Source: Chloroflexota bacterium
Lineage (GTDB): Bacteria > Chloroflexota > Limnocylindria > QHBO01
Direction of reading: 5' to 3'
Assembly: GCA_005880165.1 (NCBI GenBank)
Contig: VBJP01000052.1
Span: 1 to 12,601, forward strand
Length of the DNA stretch: 12,601 bases
Below the pieces are notes generated by a model. That model worked only from the letters and a program-made list of their open reading frames with translations, was not told the origin of the DNA and searched no databases. Each line of letters starts with the position of its first letter. Position 1 is the stretch's first letter. Of this stretch, positions 1 to 6,358 are shown piece by piece. The position numbers and the translations under genes are program-made.

Positions 1-1
1 C

Positions 2-1156
2 ATCGGGCGAGGCCAGCGCGAGCTGATCATCGGCGACCGGCAGACCGGCAAGACGGCGATCGCCATCGACACGATCATCAACCAGAAGGGCCAGGACCTC
101 GTCTGCATCTACGTCGCCATCGGTCAGAAGCAATCGACGGTCGCTCAGGTGGTGGCTCAGCTCGAGGAGCGCGGCGCCATGGAGCACACCATCGTGGTCG
201 CCGCCGCGGCCAGCGACCCCGCTCCGCTCCAGTTCCTGGCCCCGTACGCAGGGGTCGCCATGGGGGAGGAGTTCCTCGACAACGGTCGAGATGCGCTGTG
301 CGTGTACGACGACCTCAGCAAGCACGCCTGGGCGTACCGCCAGGTCTCGCTCCTCATGCGCCGGCCTCCCGGCCGCGAGGCGTACCCGGGCGACATCTTC
401 TACGCCCACTCGCGACTCTTGGAGCGGGCGGCACGCCTGAACAAGGAGAACGGCGGCGGTTCGCTCACCGCATTGCCGGTGATTGAGACGCAGGCCGGGG
501 ATGTCTCCGCCTACATCCCGACCAACGTCATCAGCATCACCGACGGCCAGATCTTCCTGCAGACCGATCTCTTCAACCAGGGCCAGCGTCCCGCGGTGAA
601 CGCCGGGATCAGCGTCAGCCGGGTAGGCGGCAACGCCCAGATCAAGGCCATGCGCCAGGTGTCAGGTCGCCTGCGCCTGGACCTCGCGCAGTACCGCGAG
701 CTGGCGGCCTTCGCCCAGTTCGCCTCGGACCTCGACAAGGCCACGCGCGACCAGCTGACCCGCGGCGAGAAGCTGACCGCCACGCTGCGTCAGCCCCAGT
801 TCGCCCCCGTCCCGGTGGAACGCCAGGTCGCCATCCTGTGGGCGGCCACCAACGGCCACCTCGATGACGTCGAGACCTCGAAGGTCGGCGAGTTTGAGAC
901 CGAGTTCACGCGGTTCATCGAGTCCACGAATGAACAACTGCTACCCGCCATCGCGAAGGAGAAGGCGCTGAATGACGACCTCATCGGTCAGCTGACCAAG
1001 GCCGTCACTGACTTCAAGGCGCAGACCGGCTATGGGAAGCCGCCAGAGAAGGCGGCGCAGGAGACGGCCGCGCACGAGACGACCGATCAGGATAAGGCGG
1101 ACAAGGGGAAGACAGATCAGAAGACGACGTCGACCGAGGAGCCCAAGAAGGCCTAG
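2..1156 (+). CDS. atpA: ATP synthase F1 subunit alpha, 5'-truncated by window edge
   Basis: This is the alpha subunit of the F1 head of ATP synthase, the non-catalytic nucleotide-binding partner of beta. The frame is open from base 2 and gives 384 residues. The Walker A motif GDRQTGKT begins at visible residue 11, so by comparison with E. coli alpha (P-loop near residue 169) about 160 N-terminal residues lie outside the window. Also visible are the VAIGQKQSTV segment, the ALCVYDDLSKHAWAYR region and SVSRVGG, which carries the arginine equivalent to E. coli alpha Arg373. The family normally ends near FKAQTGYG (about base 1039). Here a Lys/Glu/Thr/Gln-rich tail of about 37 residues follows, apparently disordered. 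The stop is 3 nt before atpG, so the genes are co-transcribed. Identity is certain; the tail function is unknown. Confidence 0.98.
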   Translation: MGRGQRELIIGDRQTGKTAIAIDTIINQKGQDLVCIYVAIGQKQSTVAQVVAQLEERGAMEHTIVVAAAASDPAPLQFLAPYAGVAMGEEFLDNGRDALCVYDDLSKHAWAYRQVSLLMRRPPGREAYPGDIFYAHSRLLERAARLNKENGGGSLTALPVIETQAGDVSAYIPTNVISITDGQIFLQTDLFNQGQRPAVNAGISVSRVGGNAQIKAMRQVSGRLRLDLAQYRELAAFAQFASDLDKATRDQLTRGEKLTATLRQPQFAPVPVERQVAILWAATNGHLDDVETSKVGEFETEFTRFIESTNEQLLPAIAKEKALNDDLIGQLTKAVTDFKAQTGYGKPPEKAAQETAAHETTDQDKADKGKTDQKTTSTEEPKKA

Positions 1157-1159
1157 CCG

Positions 1160-2041
1160 ATGCCGTCATTGAAGGAGATCCGCGGCCGGATCGGTTCGAT
1201 CCGCAACATCGCCCAGATCACGCGGGCGATGGAGATGATGTCGGCCTCGCGGATGAAGCGCGCGCAGGACGCCATCCATGCGGCCCGCCCCTACTCCGAC
1301 GAGCTGCGCGACGCGCTCAGCCGGGTGGCGGGTGCGGTCAGCGAGGAAGTGGATCCGCTGCTGGCCCGCAGGCCGGTGCGCCGCATCGCGCTGGTGGTGC
1401 TGACCACCGACCGGGGCCTTGCCGGCGCGCTCGATTCAAATACGGTCCGGGCCGTACTGCGGTGGATCACCAATCGGGTCGAGGCCTCCGGCGGCGAGGC
1501 GCCGGAGGTGGACGCGGTGACCGTCGGCCGGAAGGGTCGCGACGGGCTTCGCCGGGCCGGGATCCACATCGCCGCGCATTTCGCGCACCTGGGCAACCGG
1601 CCCGCATTCAGCGACGTAACCCCCATCGCGAGGCTCGTCACGCAGGACTTCCTGGAGGGCACCTACGACGAGATCGGCGTGGCCTACAGCACCTTCATCA
1701 GCACCCTCAGCCAACGACCCGAGGTGCGCACCGTCCTGCCCGTCGAGCAGCCGCAGATGCGGGAGCAGCAGCGCATCTCGAACGACGAGTACCTGTTCGA
1801 GCCGTCGCCAGAGGCGGTCATCCACCAGCTACTGCCGCACTACGTCGCGATCGACCTGTATCGGGCCGTGCTGGAGAACAACGCCTCGGAGGAGAGCGCG
1901 CGCATGGTCGCCATGCGCAGCGCCACCGACAACGCCAACGAACTGATCGACGACCTGACCCTCGTCTACAACAAGACGCGGCAGGCCACCATCACCCGCG
2001 AGATGATCGAGATCGCCTCCGGGGCGGAAGCCCTCGCCTAG
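1160..2041 (+). CDS. atpG: ATP synthase F1 subunit gamma
   Basis: This is the gamma subunit, the central rotor shaft of F1, whose coiled coil turns inside the alpha3beta3 ring and couples proton flow to catalysis. The protein has 293 residues, normal for the family. It shows the conserved N-terminal helix (residues 1-32, with RGRIGSIRNIAQITRAMEMM) and the conserved C-terminal helix (EESARMVAMRSATDNANELI, followed by a conserved YNKTRQATITREMIEI segment). The middle is a Rossmann-like domain with the usual LTTDRGLAGALDSN segment. The ATG starts 3 nt after the atpA stop in the context CCGATG, without a clear separate Shine-Dalgarno, so initiation is probably coupled to atpA termination. Nothing is missing. 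Identity is certain. Confidence 0.98.
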   Translation: MPSLKEIRGRIGSIRNIAQITRAMEMMSASRMKRAQDAIHAARPYSDELRDALSRVAGAVSEEVDPLLARRPVRRIALVVLTTDRGLAGALDSNTVRAVLRWITNRVEASGGEAPEVDAVTVGRKGRDGLRRAGIHIAAHFAHLGNRPAFSDVTPIARLVTQDFLEGTYDEIGVAYSTFISTLSQRPEVRTVLPVEQPQMREQQRISNDEYLFEPSPEAVIHQLLPHYVAIDLYRAVLENNASEESARMVAMRSATDNANELIDDLTLVYNKTRQATITREMIEIASGAEALA

Positions 2042-2062
2042 CAAGGAGAGCATGAAGGACCG

Positions 2063-3472
2063 ATGACCGATGGAACGGTGATTCAGATCACGGGGCCTGT
2101 CGTGGACGTGGAGTTCCCGCAGGACAAGTTGCCCGCGATCTACAACGCGCTGGAGATCAAGCGCCCGGGCGGCAAGGGGAAGGATGGCGATGGTTCGCTG
2201 GTGGTCGAGGTGCGGCAGCATCTCGGCAACAACTGGGTGCGGACCGTCGCAATGTCGACGACCGATGGCCTGTCGCGAGGCGTGAAGGCGACAGACACCG
2301 GTGGACCGATCCGGGTGCCGGTCGGCGAGGTGACGCTCGGTCGCGTCTTCGACGTCCTGGGCCATCCGATCGATGGCAAGGGCGCGGTCAAATCCAAGGA
2401 GATGCTGCCCATCCACCGCGAGCCTCCGTCGTTCGAGGACATGGAGACGGAGTCCCAGGTCTTCGAGACCGGGATCAAGGTGATCGACCTGATCGCTCCG
2501 TTCAAGCGGGGTGGCAAGGTGGGTGTCTTCGGCGGCGCCGGGGTCGGCAAGACGGTGATCATCCAGGAGCTCATTCGCAACATTGCCGCCGAGCATGGCG
2601 GCTATTCGGTGTTCGCCGGTGTGGGCGAGCGATCCCGCGAGGGCAACGACCTGCTCGGCGAGATGACCGAATCGGGCGTCATCGACAAGACCGTGATGGT
2701 CTTCGGCCAGATGAACGAGCCGCCCGGAGCGCGTCAGCGCGTGGGACTCACGGCCCTCACCATGGCCGAGTACTTCCGCGACGTCGAAGGCCGCGACATC
2801 CTGCTGTTCATCGACAACATCTTCCGATTCACGCAGGCCGGCTCGGAGGTCTCGGCGCTGCTGGGCCGCATGCCGAGCGCGGTCGGTTACCAGCCGACCC
2901 TGGCCACCGAGATGGGCGACCTCCAGGAGCGGATCACCTCGACCAAGAAGGGAGCGATCACCTCCCTCCAGGCCGTCTTCGTGCCAGCCGACGACTACAC
3001 CGATCCGGCACCGGCCACCACCTTTGGGCACCTGGACTCCACGATTCGCCTGGAGCGCTCGATTGTGGAAATCGGGATCTATCCCGCGGTCGACCCGCTC
3101 ACATCGACCTCGACCGTGCTCGACGCGCGAGTGGTGGGCCAGGAGCACTTCGACACCGCCCGCGAGGTGCAGCGCACCCTCCAGCGCTACAAGGACCTCC
3201 AGGACATCATCGCCATCCTGGGCATGGACGAGCTCTCGGAGGAGGACAAGGTCACCGTCGCTCGCGCCCGACGACTCCAGCGGTACATGAGCCAGCCCAT
3301 GTTCGTCGCGGAGCAGTTCACCGGCCGGCCCGGGAAGTACGTGGAGCGCAAGGAGACGGTCCGCGGGGCGCGCGAGATCCTGGAGGGCAAGCACGACCAG
3401 CTGCCTGAGCAGGCCTTCCTGATGGCCGGCCAGATCGAGGATGTGGTCGAGAACGCGGAGAGCATCAAGTAG
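2063..3472 (+). CDS. atpD: ATP synthase F1 subunit beta (catalytic)
   Basis: This is the catalytic beta subunit of F1. It has 469 residues, full length for the family. In order it shows an N-terminal beta barrel (residues 1-80, ITGPVVDVEFP), Walker A GGAGVGKT at 157-164, GERSREGNDL with the catalytic-glutamate region just after, Walker B LLFIDN at 247-252, the following FRFTQAGSEVSALLGRMPSA loop, and the DELSEED motif at 389-395 that contacts gamma and epsilon. The start ATG is preceded by AAGGAGAG (2043-2050), a good Shine-Dalgarno with a rather long 12-nt spacer. A second purine run, AAGGA, lies only 3 nt upstream. It is 21 nt downstream of atpG and in the same operon. The extreme 3' end resembles this gene's own start region (see findings). 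Confidence 0.99.
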   Translation: MTDGTVIQITGPVVDVEFPQDKLPAIYNALEIKRPGGKGKDGDGSLVVEVRQHLGNNWVRTVAMSTTDGLSRGVKATDTGGPIRVPVGEVTLGRVFDVLGHPIDGKGAVKSKEMLPIHREPPSFEDMETESQVFETGIKVIDLIAPFKRGGKVGVFGGAGVGKTVIIQELIRNIAAEHGGYSVFAGVGERSREGNDLLGEMTESGVIDKTVMVFGQMNEPPGARQRVGLTALTMAEYFRDVEGRDILLFIDNIFRFTQAGSEVSALLGRMPSAVGYQPTLATEMGDLQERITSTKKGAITSLQAVFVPADDYTDPAPATTFGHLDSTIRLERSIVEIGIYPAVDPLTSTSTVLDARVVGQEHFDTAREVQRTLQRYKDLQDIIAILGMDELSEEDKVTVARARRLQRYMSQPMFVAEQFTGRPGKYVERKETVRGAREILEGKHDQLPEQAFLMAGQIEDVVENAESIK

Positions 3473-3476
3473 ACCG

Positions 3477-3602
3477 ATGGAGCTGATGGTCGGCCCGAAC
3501 GACACCTTGGCTGGCGTTGCAACAACCTGCGGTGCCGTCCGCGCCGCCCTCTTCCCCGTCCCTGTGCATCCTCCCCGCGGGCGTCAGTCAGGGGGTACCT
3601 GA
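3477..3602 (+). CDS. Possible 41-residue small ORF filling the atpD-atpC gap
   Basis: The 131-nt gap between atpD and atpC is open in one frame from an ATG 4 nt after the atpD stop to a TGA that ends 1 nt before the atpC ATG. The predicted peptide begins MELMVGPNDTLAGVATT and has no recognised domain; its second half is Pro/Arg/Gly-rich. In favour: the ATG has the same CCG|ATG context as the starts of atpG and atpD, the flanking bases nearly copy the atpD start region, and the TGA-G-ATG junction would suit translational coupling to atpC. Against: third-position G/C is only about 73 percent by my count, lower than in neighbouring genes, there is no proper Shine-Dalgarno, and an ORF of this size can arise by chance. 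It could instead be the remains of an older atpC 5' end or untranslated spacer. Confidence 0.28.
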   Translation: MELMVGPNDTLAGVATTCGAVRAALFPVPVHPPRGRQSGGT

Positions 3603-3603
3603 G

Positions 3604-4014
3604 ATGCCGTTGCAGTTGGAGATCGTCAGTCCGGAGCGGAGGGCATTCACCGACGAGGTCGACATGGTGATCGTGCCCGGCATCGATGGTCAGCTGGGCA
3701 TCCTGCCGCACCACACGCGACTGATCAGTGCGCTGGGCACCGGGGAGCTGCGGATCAAGAAGGGCGGCACCGAGCAGATCCTCTTCATCTCGGGCGGCTT
3801 CGTCGAGGTGCGCCCCGACAAGGTGGTCGTCATGGCCGACCTCGCCGAGCATTCCGACGAGATCGACGAGCAGCGGGCGATCGAGGCCCGCAAGCGTGCG
3901 GAGGCCGAGCTTGAGCAGGCACGCGCGCCGGCGGACATCGCCCGGGTGCGCGCCGCGCTGCAGACCGCGCTCATGCGCGAGCGGATCGCCGTCCGGCGCA
4001 GGTCCCGCGGCTAG
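3604..4014 (+). CDS. atpC: ATP synthase F1 subunit epsilon
   Basis: This is the epsilon subunit, which joins gamma to the membrane c-ring and can inhibit ATP hydrolysis through its C-terminal helices. From ATG 3604 it has 136 residues, typical for the family. The N-terminal beta sandwich (MPLQLEIVSPERRAFTDEVD, then IVPGIDGQLGILPHHTRLISALGTGELRI) is intact. The C-terminal helical hairpin is also present (about residues 80-130, rich in Ala/Glu/Arg). An in-frame ATG at 3517 would add 29 Pro/Ser-rich residues not seen in the family, so I chose 3604, with AGGGGG 8 nt upstream as ribosome binding site. The stop shares CTAG with the convergent gene that follows. It is the last atp gene here, and no rho-independent terminator is visible after it. 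Confidence 0.95.
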   Translation: MPLQLEIVSPERRAFTDEVDMVIVPGIDGQLGILPHHTRLISALGTGELRIKKGGTEQILFISGGFVEVRPDKVVVMADLAEHSDEIDEQRAIEARKRAEAELEQARAPADIARVRAALQTALMRERIAVRRRSRG

Positions 4015-4400
4015 GCACTCGACCCCGCGCGACGCAGCTCCAGGAATTCGGAGACGCTCAGGAGACCCAGACCCACCCGAACGACCCAGGGCAACTGGCG
4101 CCTGCGTGGATCGCGGAAGCGGCGTGGATCGGTCAGCCGGACGCGCCGTCCACCGCTGACCAGCGTGCAGCCTCCCGCCGCCACCACGTTGCGCACCCAT
4201 TCCGATTGCGGACCATAAGTAAGCGCGAACGTATACCGGTCACCGCGGCGGAAGACGTTCACCGGGGTCTGGTAGTGGCGGCCGCTTCGCCTGCCGGTGT
4301 GCTCCACGATTCCAAACCAGGGCAGCACCCGCGCGATCGGCAGCATCAATCGATTGGTGACGGCAACGTTGAAGCGGGCCAGCCAGCGAGGAAGGGCCAT
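4011..4400 (-). CDS. Ddn-like nitroreductase-family oxidoreductase (DUF385), putative F420-dependent
   Basis: A protein of 129 residues in the deazaflavin-dependent nitroreductase (Ddn, DUF385) family, a small split-barrel fold. Known members use reduced cofactor F420 to reduce quinones, nitro compounds or other acceptors. Visible family signatures are HTGRRSGR at residues 34-41, followed by YQTPVNVF, and YGPQSEWVRNVVAAGGCTL around 62-80. The N-terminal helix (about 5-30) is amphipathic to hydrophobic and may touch the membrane. At 129 residues it is somewhat shorter than mycobacterial Ddn. The substrate cannot be told from sequence, and F420 use is inferred from the family because no F420 biosynthesis gene is in the window. 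It is convergent with atpC, the stops overlapping in CTAG, and its start is 25 nt from the divergent gene at 4426. Confidence 0.82.
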   Translation of the reverse strand: MALPRWLARFNVAVTNRLMLPIARVLPWFGIVEHTGRRSGRHYQTPVNVFRRGDRYTFALTYGPQSEWVRNVVAAGGCTLVSGGRRVRLTDPRRFRDPRRRQLPWVVRVGLGLLSVSEFLELRRAGSSA

Positions 4401-4413
4401 CCGCCCATACTGC

Positions 4414-4419
4414 TACCAT
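4414..4419 (+). promoter_or_regulatory. Extended -10 element (TGC-TACCAT), likely leaderless start
   Basis: TGCTACCAT contains a TGn extended -10 followed by a TANNNT hexamer. The hexamer ends 6 nt before the ATG at 4426, so transcription would begin at about the A of the ATG. There is no Shine-Dalgarno and no convincing -35. The same TGCTAC core occurs before the ATG at 12349. Confidence 0.45.
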
Positions 4420-4425
4420 CGGTCC

Positions 4426-4683
4426 ATGGCCGGCGAGAAGGCGCCCGACGAGCCCACGACCGTCGAGGAGGCAAGCCGCGCCCATCTGCGTGGCCCCGCA
4501 GGCCAGACCGACCGCGGATTCCGGCGCATGCAGGACCTGCGCAAGATCAGCCGCGAGTACCCGTTCATCTGTCCTGTCGACTCCAGGCCCCACAAGGGCT
4601 CACCGCTCGGATCGGACCCGAACCTCGATCCAAGTTTCATCGCCAACCATCGGGAGGACGACGGCGCCCATTACCTCGGCTGA
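4426..4683 (+). CDS. Small hypothetical protein, 85 residues
   Basis: I do not recognise this protein. It begins MAGEKAPDEPTTVEEASR, is charged and hydrophilic, and has no signal peptide or membrane segment. The second half is a basic stretch (RRMQDLRKISREYPF), then CPVDSRP and a Gly/Asp/Asn-rich tail. It contains a single Cys. Nearly every codon ends in G or C, as in its neighbours, which supports real coding, and the frame starts just after a good extended -10. A longer in-frame start upstream would run into the divergent oxidoreductase gene, so I chose ATG 4426. The next gene starts 33 nt downstream on the same strand, so the two small genes may be co-transcribed. Function is unknown. Confidence 0.62.
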   Translation: MAGEKAPDEPTTVEEASRAHLRGPAGQTDRGFRRMQDLRKISREYPFICPVDSRPHKGSPLGSDPNLDPSFIANHREDDGAHYLG

Positions 4684-4716
4684 GCCGATGGCGCCCACCG
4701 CCGGAGCCCTGATTCA

Positions 4717-5043
4717 ATGCAGACCTGCGACTTCTGCGGCGCCCGCATGCCGCTGCTTCCCGTCCGGATCGAAATCGTCCGCGAGTCGGGCCCCATCGGT
4801 CTCGCCTCCGATCCAGCGCCTGGCGCCACAGTGAACTTCACCAAGGGCTACGCCTTCTGCTCATCGGACCATGCCTACGCGTGGGCCAGGGAGCGCCGGT
4901 ACATGCTCTGCAACCGCGCTCCCACGCCGTTCGAGGAAGGCATGCAGCCGTACCTGCCGAGCCGCCACTTGGGCGGTCGCCTGGGCCTGTGCGATGGACA
5001 CCACACCGGCCCGCACGAGTGGAAGGAAGCCTGGCCGTCCTGA
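4717..5043 (+). CDS. Cys-rich probable zinc-binding protein, hypothetical
   Basis: A protein of 108 residues with an N-terminal CDFCGA knuckle (Cys4, Cys7), then FCSSDH (Cys48, His52), single Cys65 and Cys92, and a His-rich end (LCDGHHTGPHEW). CxxC followed about 40 residues later by an FCSxxH-AxxW pattern resembles TRASH/YHS-like or treble-clef zinc sites, which suggests metal binding or metal sensing. I cannot name the family, so this is inference. No membrane segment or signal peptide is seen. The ATG at 4717 has no Shine-Dalgarno. It follows the small gene at 4426 by 33 nt and ends 30 nt before murA. Codon use matches the region, so recent transfer is not indicated. Confidence 0.72.
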   Translation: MQTCDFCGARMPLLPVRIEIVRESGPIGLASDPAPGATVNFTKGYAFCSSDHAYAWARERRYMLCNRAPTPFEEGMQPYLPSRHLGGRLGLCDGHHTGPHEWKEAWPS

Positions 5044-5060
5044 CGCCAGCCCGCCGCGGG

Positions 5061-5066
5061 TAGACT
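5061..5066 (+). promoter_or_regulatory. -10-like TAGACT before murA
   Basis: TAGACT ends 7 nt before the GTG start of murA. A loose -35-like CTGACG (5040-5045) lies 15 bp upstream, at the end of the preceding gene. There is no Shine-Dalgarno between the hexamer and the GTG, so a leaderless or near-leaderless murA mRNA is likely if this promoter is used. Confidence 0.42.
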
Positions 5067-5073
5067 GCGGCCC

Positions 5074-6348
5074 GTGCAGAAGTTCATCGTCACCGGCGGC
5101 CAGCCGCTGAACGGCGAGGTGCAGATCGCCGGGGCGAAGAATGCGGTGCTGAAGCTCATGGCTGCGGCGGCGCTCACCGACGACCCATGCGTCCTCTACA
5201 ACGTGCCCCGTATCAGTGACGTCGCCATCCTGCGCGAGACGATGAGCGACATCGGCTTCGAGGTGAAGCGGACCGATGACGACGCCCTCGAGATCCGGGC
5301 CTCTTCCGCCGAGTGGCTCTTCGTGCCGCTGGAGGCGGCCATGAAGATGCGCGCCTCCTTCATCCTGCTCGGGCCGCTGCTGAGCCGGTTCGGGCGCGTG
5401 ATCATCAGCAACCCGGGCGGTGATCGGATCGGACGGCGACCGGTCAACCTGCACGTCGAGGCCATGACCGCCATGGGCGCCGAAGTGGAGTACAAGAACG
5501 GCTACTACTTCGCGCACGCCCCGCAAGGACGCTTACGGGGTGCGGTCATCGAGTTCCCGTACGTCACGGTGATGGGCACCGAAAACGCCCTTCTCGCCGC
5601 GGTTCTCGCGCAGGGCACCACCGTGATCGAGAATGCCGCCCGCGAGCCGGAGACCGACGACCTGGTTGGGATGCTGTGCGCGATGGGGGCGCACATCGAG
5701 CGGCCCGCCGAGCATCGACTCGAGATCGAGGGAGTCGATCGCTTGCGCGGGGTCACGCATCGCGTCATCGGAGACCGGCTGGAAGCGGGGACCTTCGCGA
5801 TCGCGACGGCGATCACCGGAGGCGACGTGACGATGCGCGGGATCGACCCGAGGCACCTCGCAGCCTTCCTGGCCGTGCTCGAGTGCATGGGTGTACCACA
5901 CGAGACCGATGGCGCCGACGGCGGCAGCCTGCGCATCCATTCAGCCCCGGGCTACCGTCCGGCGGATATCGAGACGGAGCCCTACCCCGGGTTCGCCACC
6001 GATCTCCAGGCGCCGCTCGCGGTGCTCATGACCCAGGCGGACGGCATGTCCACCATCCACGAGACGATCTACGAGGACCGCCTGGAGTACGTGACCGAGC
6101 TGAACAAGATGGGCGCGGTGATCGAGGTCCTCGACGACCGCCATGCGCGGATCGCGGGGCCTACGCCGCTCCACGGTCGGGAGGTCGAGATCTCGGACCT
6201 GCGCGCCGGCGCCACCCTGGTTCTGGCCGCGCTGGCCGCGTCGGAGACGAGCGTCATCTCCGGGGTCGAGCACGTCGACCGGGGCTACGAGCAGATCGAG
6301 TCGAAGCTCGTCGGCCTGGGTGCCCAGATCCACCGCATCGACGCCTAG
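5074..6348 (+). CDS. murA: UDP-N-acetylglucosamine 1-carboxyvinyltransferase, Asp117 variant
   Basis: MurA transfers enolpyruvate from PEP to UDP-GlcNAc, the first committed step of peptidoglycan synthesis, in the cytoplasm. It has 424 residues, usual length. The PEP/UDP-GlcNAc residues Lys22-Asn23 are in GAKNAVLKLM, and the conserved Asp equivalent to E. coli Asp305 is Asp310 in YPGFATDLQAPL. The active-site loop reads NPGGDRIGRRPVNLH: the residue aligned with catalytic Cys115 is Asp117. Cys-to-Asp MurA enzymes (for example Mycobacterium and Chlamydia) are active but not alkylated by fosfomycin, so intrinsic resistance of this target is predicted. The start is GTG, matching the family N-terminus (MQKFIVTGG). 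The stop overlaps the AGGAGG of the next gene. Confidence 0.97.
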   Translation: MQKFIVTGGQPLNGEVQIAGAKNAVLKLMAAAALTDDPCVLYNVPRISDVAILRETMSDIGFEVKRTDDDALEIRASSAEWLFVPLEAAMKMRASFILLGPLLSRFGRVIISNPGGDRIGRRPVNLHVEAMTAMGAEVEYKNGYYFAHAPQGRLRGAVIEFPYVTVMGTENALLAAVLAQGTTVIENAAREPETDDLVGMLCAMGAHIERPAEHRLEIEGVDRLRGVTHRVIGDRLEAGTFAIATAITGGDVTMRGIDPRHLAAFLAVLECMGVPHETDGADGGSLRIHSAPGYRPADIETEPYPGFATDLQAPLAVLMTQADGMSTIHETIYEDRLEYVTELNKMGAVIEVLDDRHARIAGPTPLHGREVEISDLRAGATLVLAALAASETSVISGVEHVDRGYEQIESKLVGLGAQIHRIDA

Positions 6349-6352
6349 GAGG
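6347..6352 (+). promoter_or_regulatory. Perfect Shine-Dalgarno AGGAGG overlapping the murA stop
   Basis: AGGAGG begins inside the TAG stop of murA and lies 6 nt before CTG 6359. No ATG, GTG or TTG in the correct frame lies at a suitable distance, so this site decides the CTG start of the YdeI-like gene. It is the strongest ribosome binding site in the window. Confidence 0.6.
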
Positions 6353-6358
6353 CTGCGG

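Noticed and set aside
1829..3505. Long open frame (558 codons) on the minus strand opposite atpG and atpD
   Set aside because: It lies antisense to two certain genes; GC-rich coding strands with high G/C third positions routinely open a mirror frame. The translation is rich in His, Arg and Leu and has no domain.
3187..4200. Long minus-strand frame across the atpD end, atpC and the Ddn-like gene
   Set aside because: Antisense shadow of atpD and atpC; low-complexity Arg/Gly-rich translation with no conserved motif.
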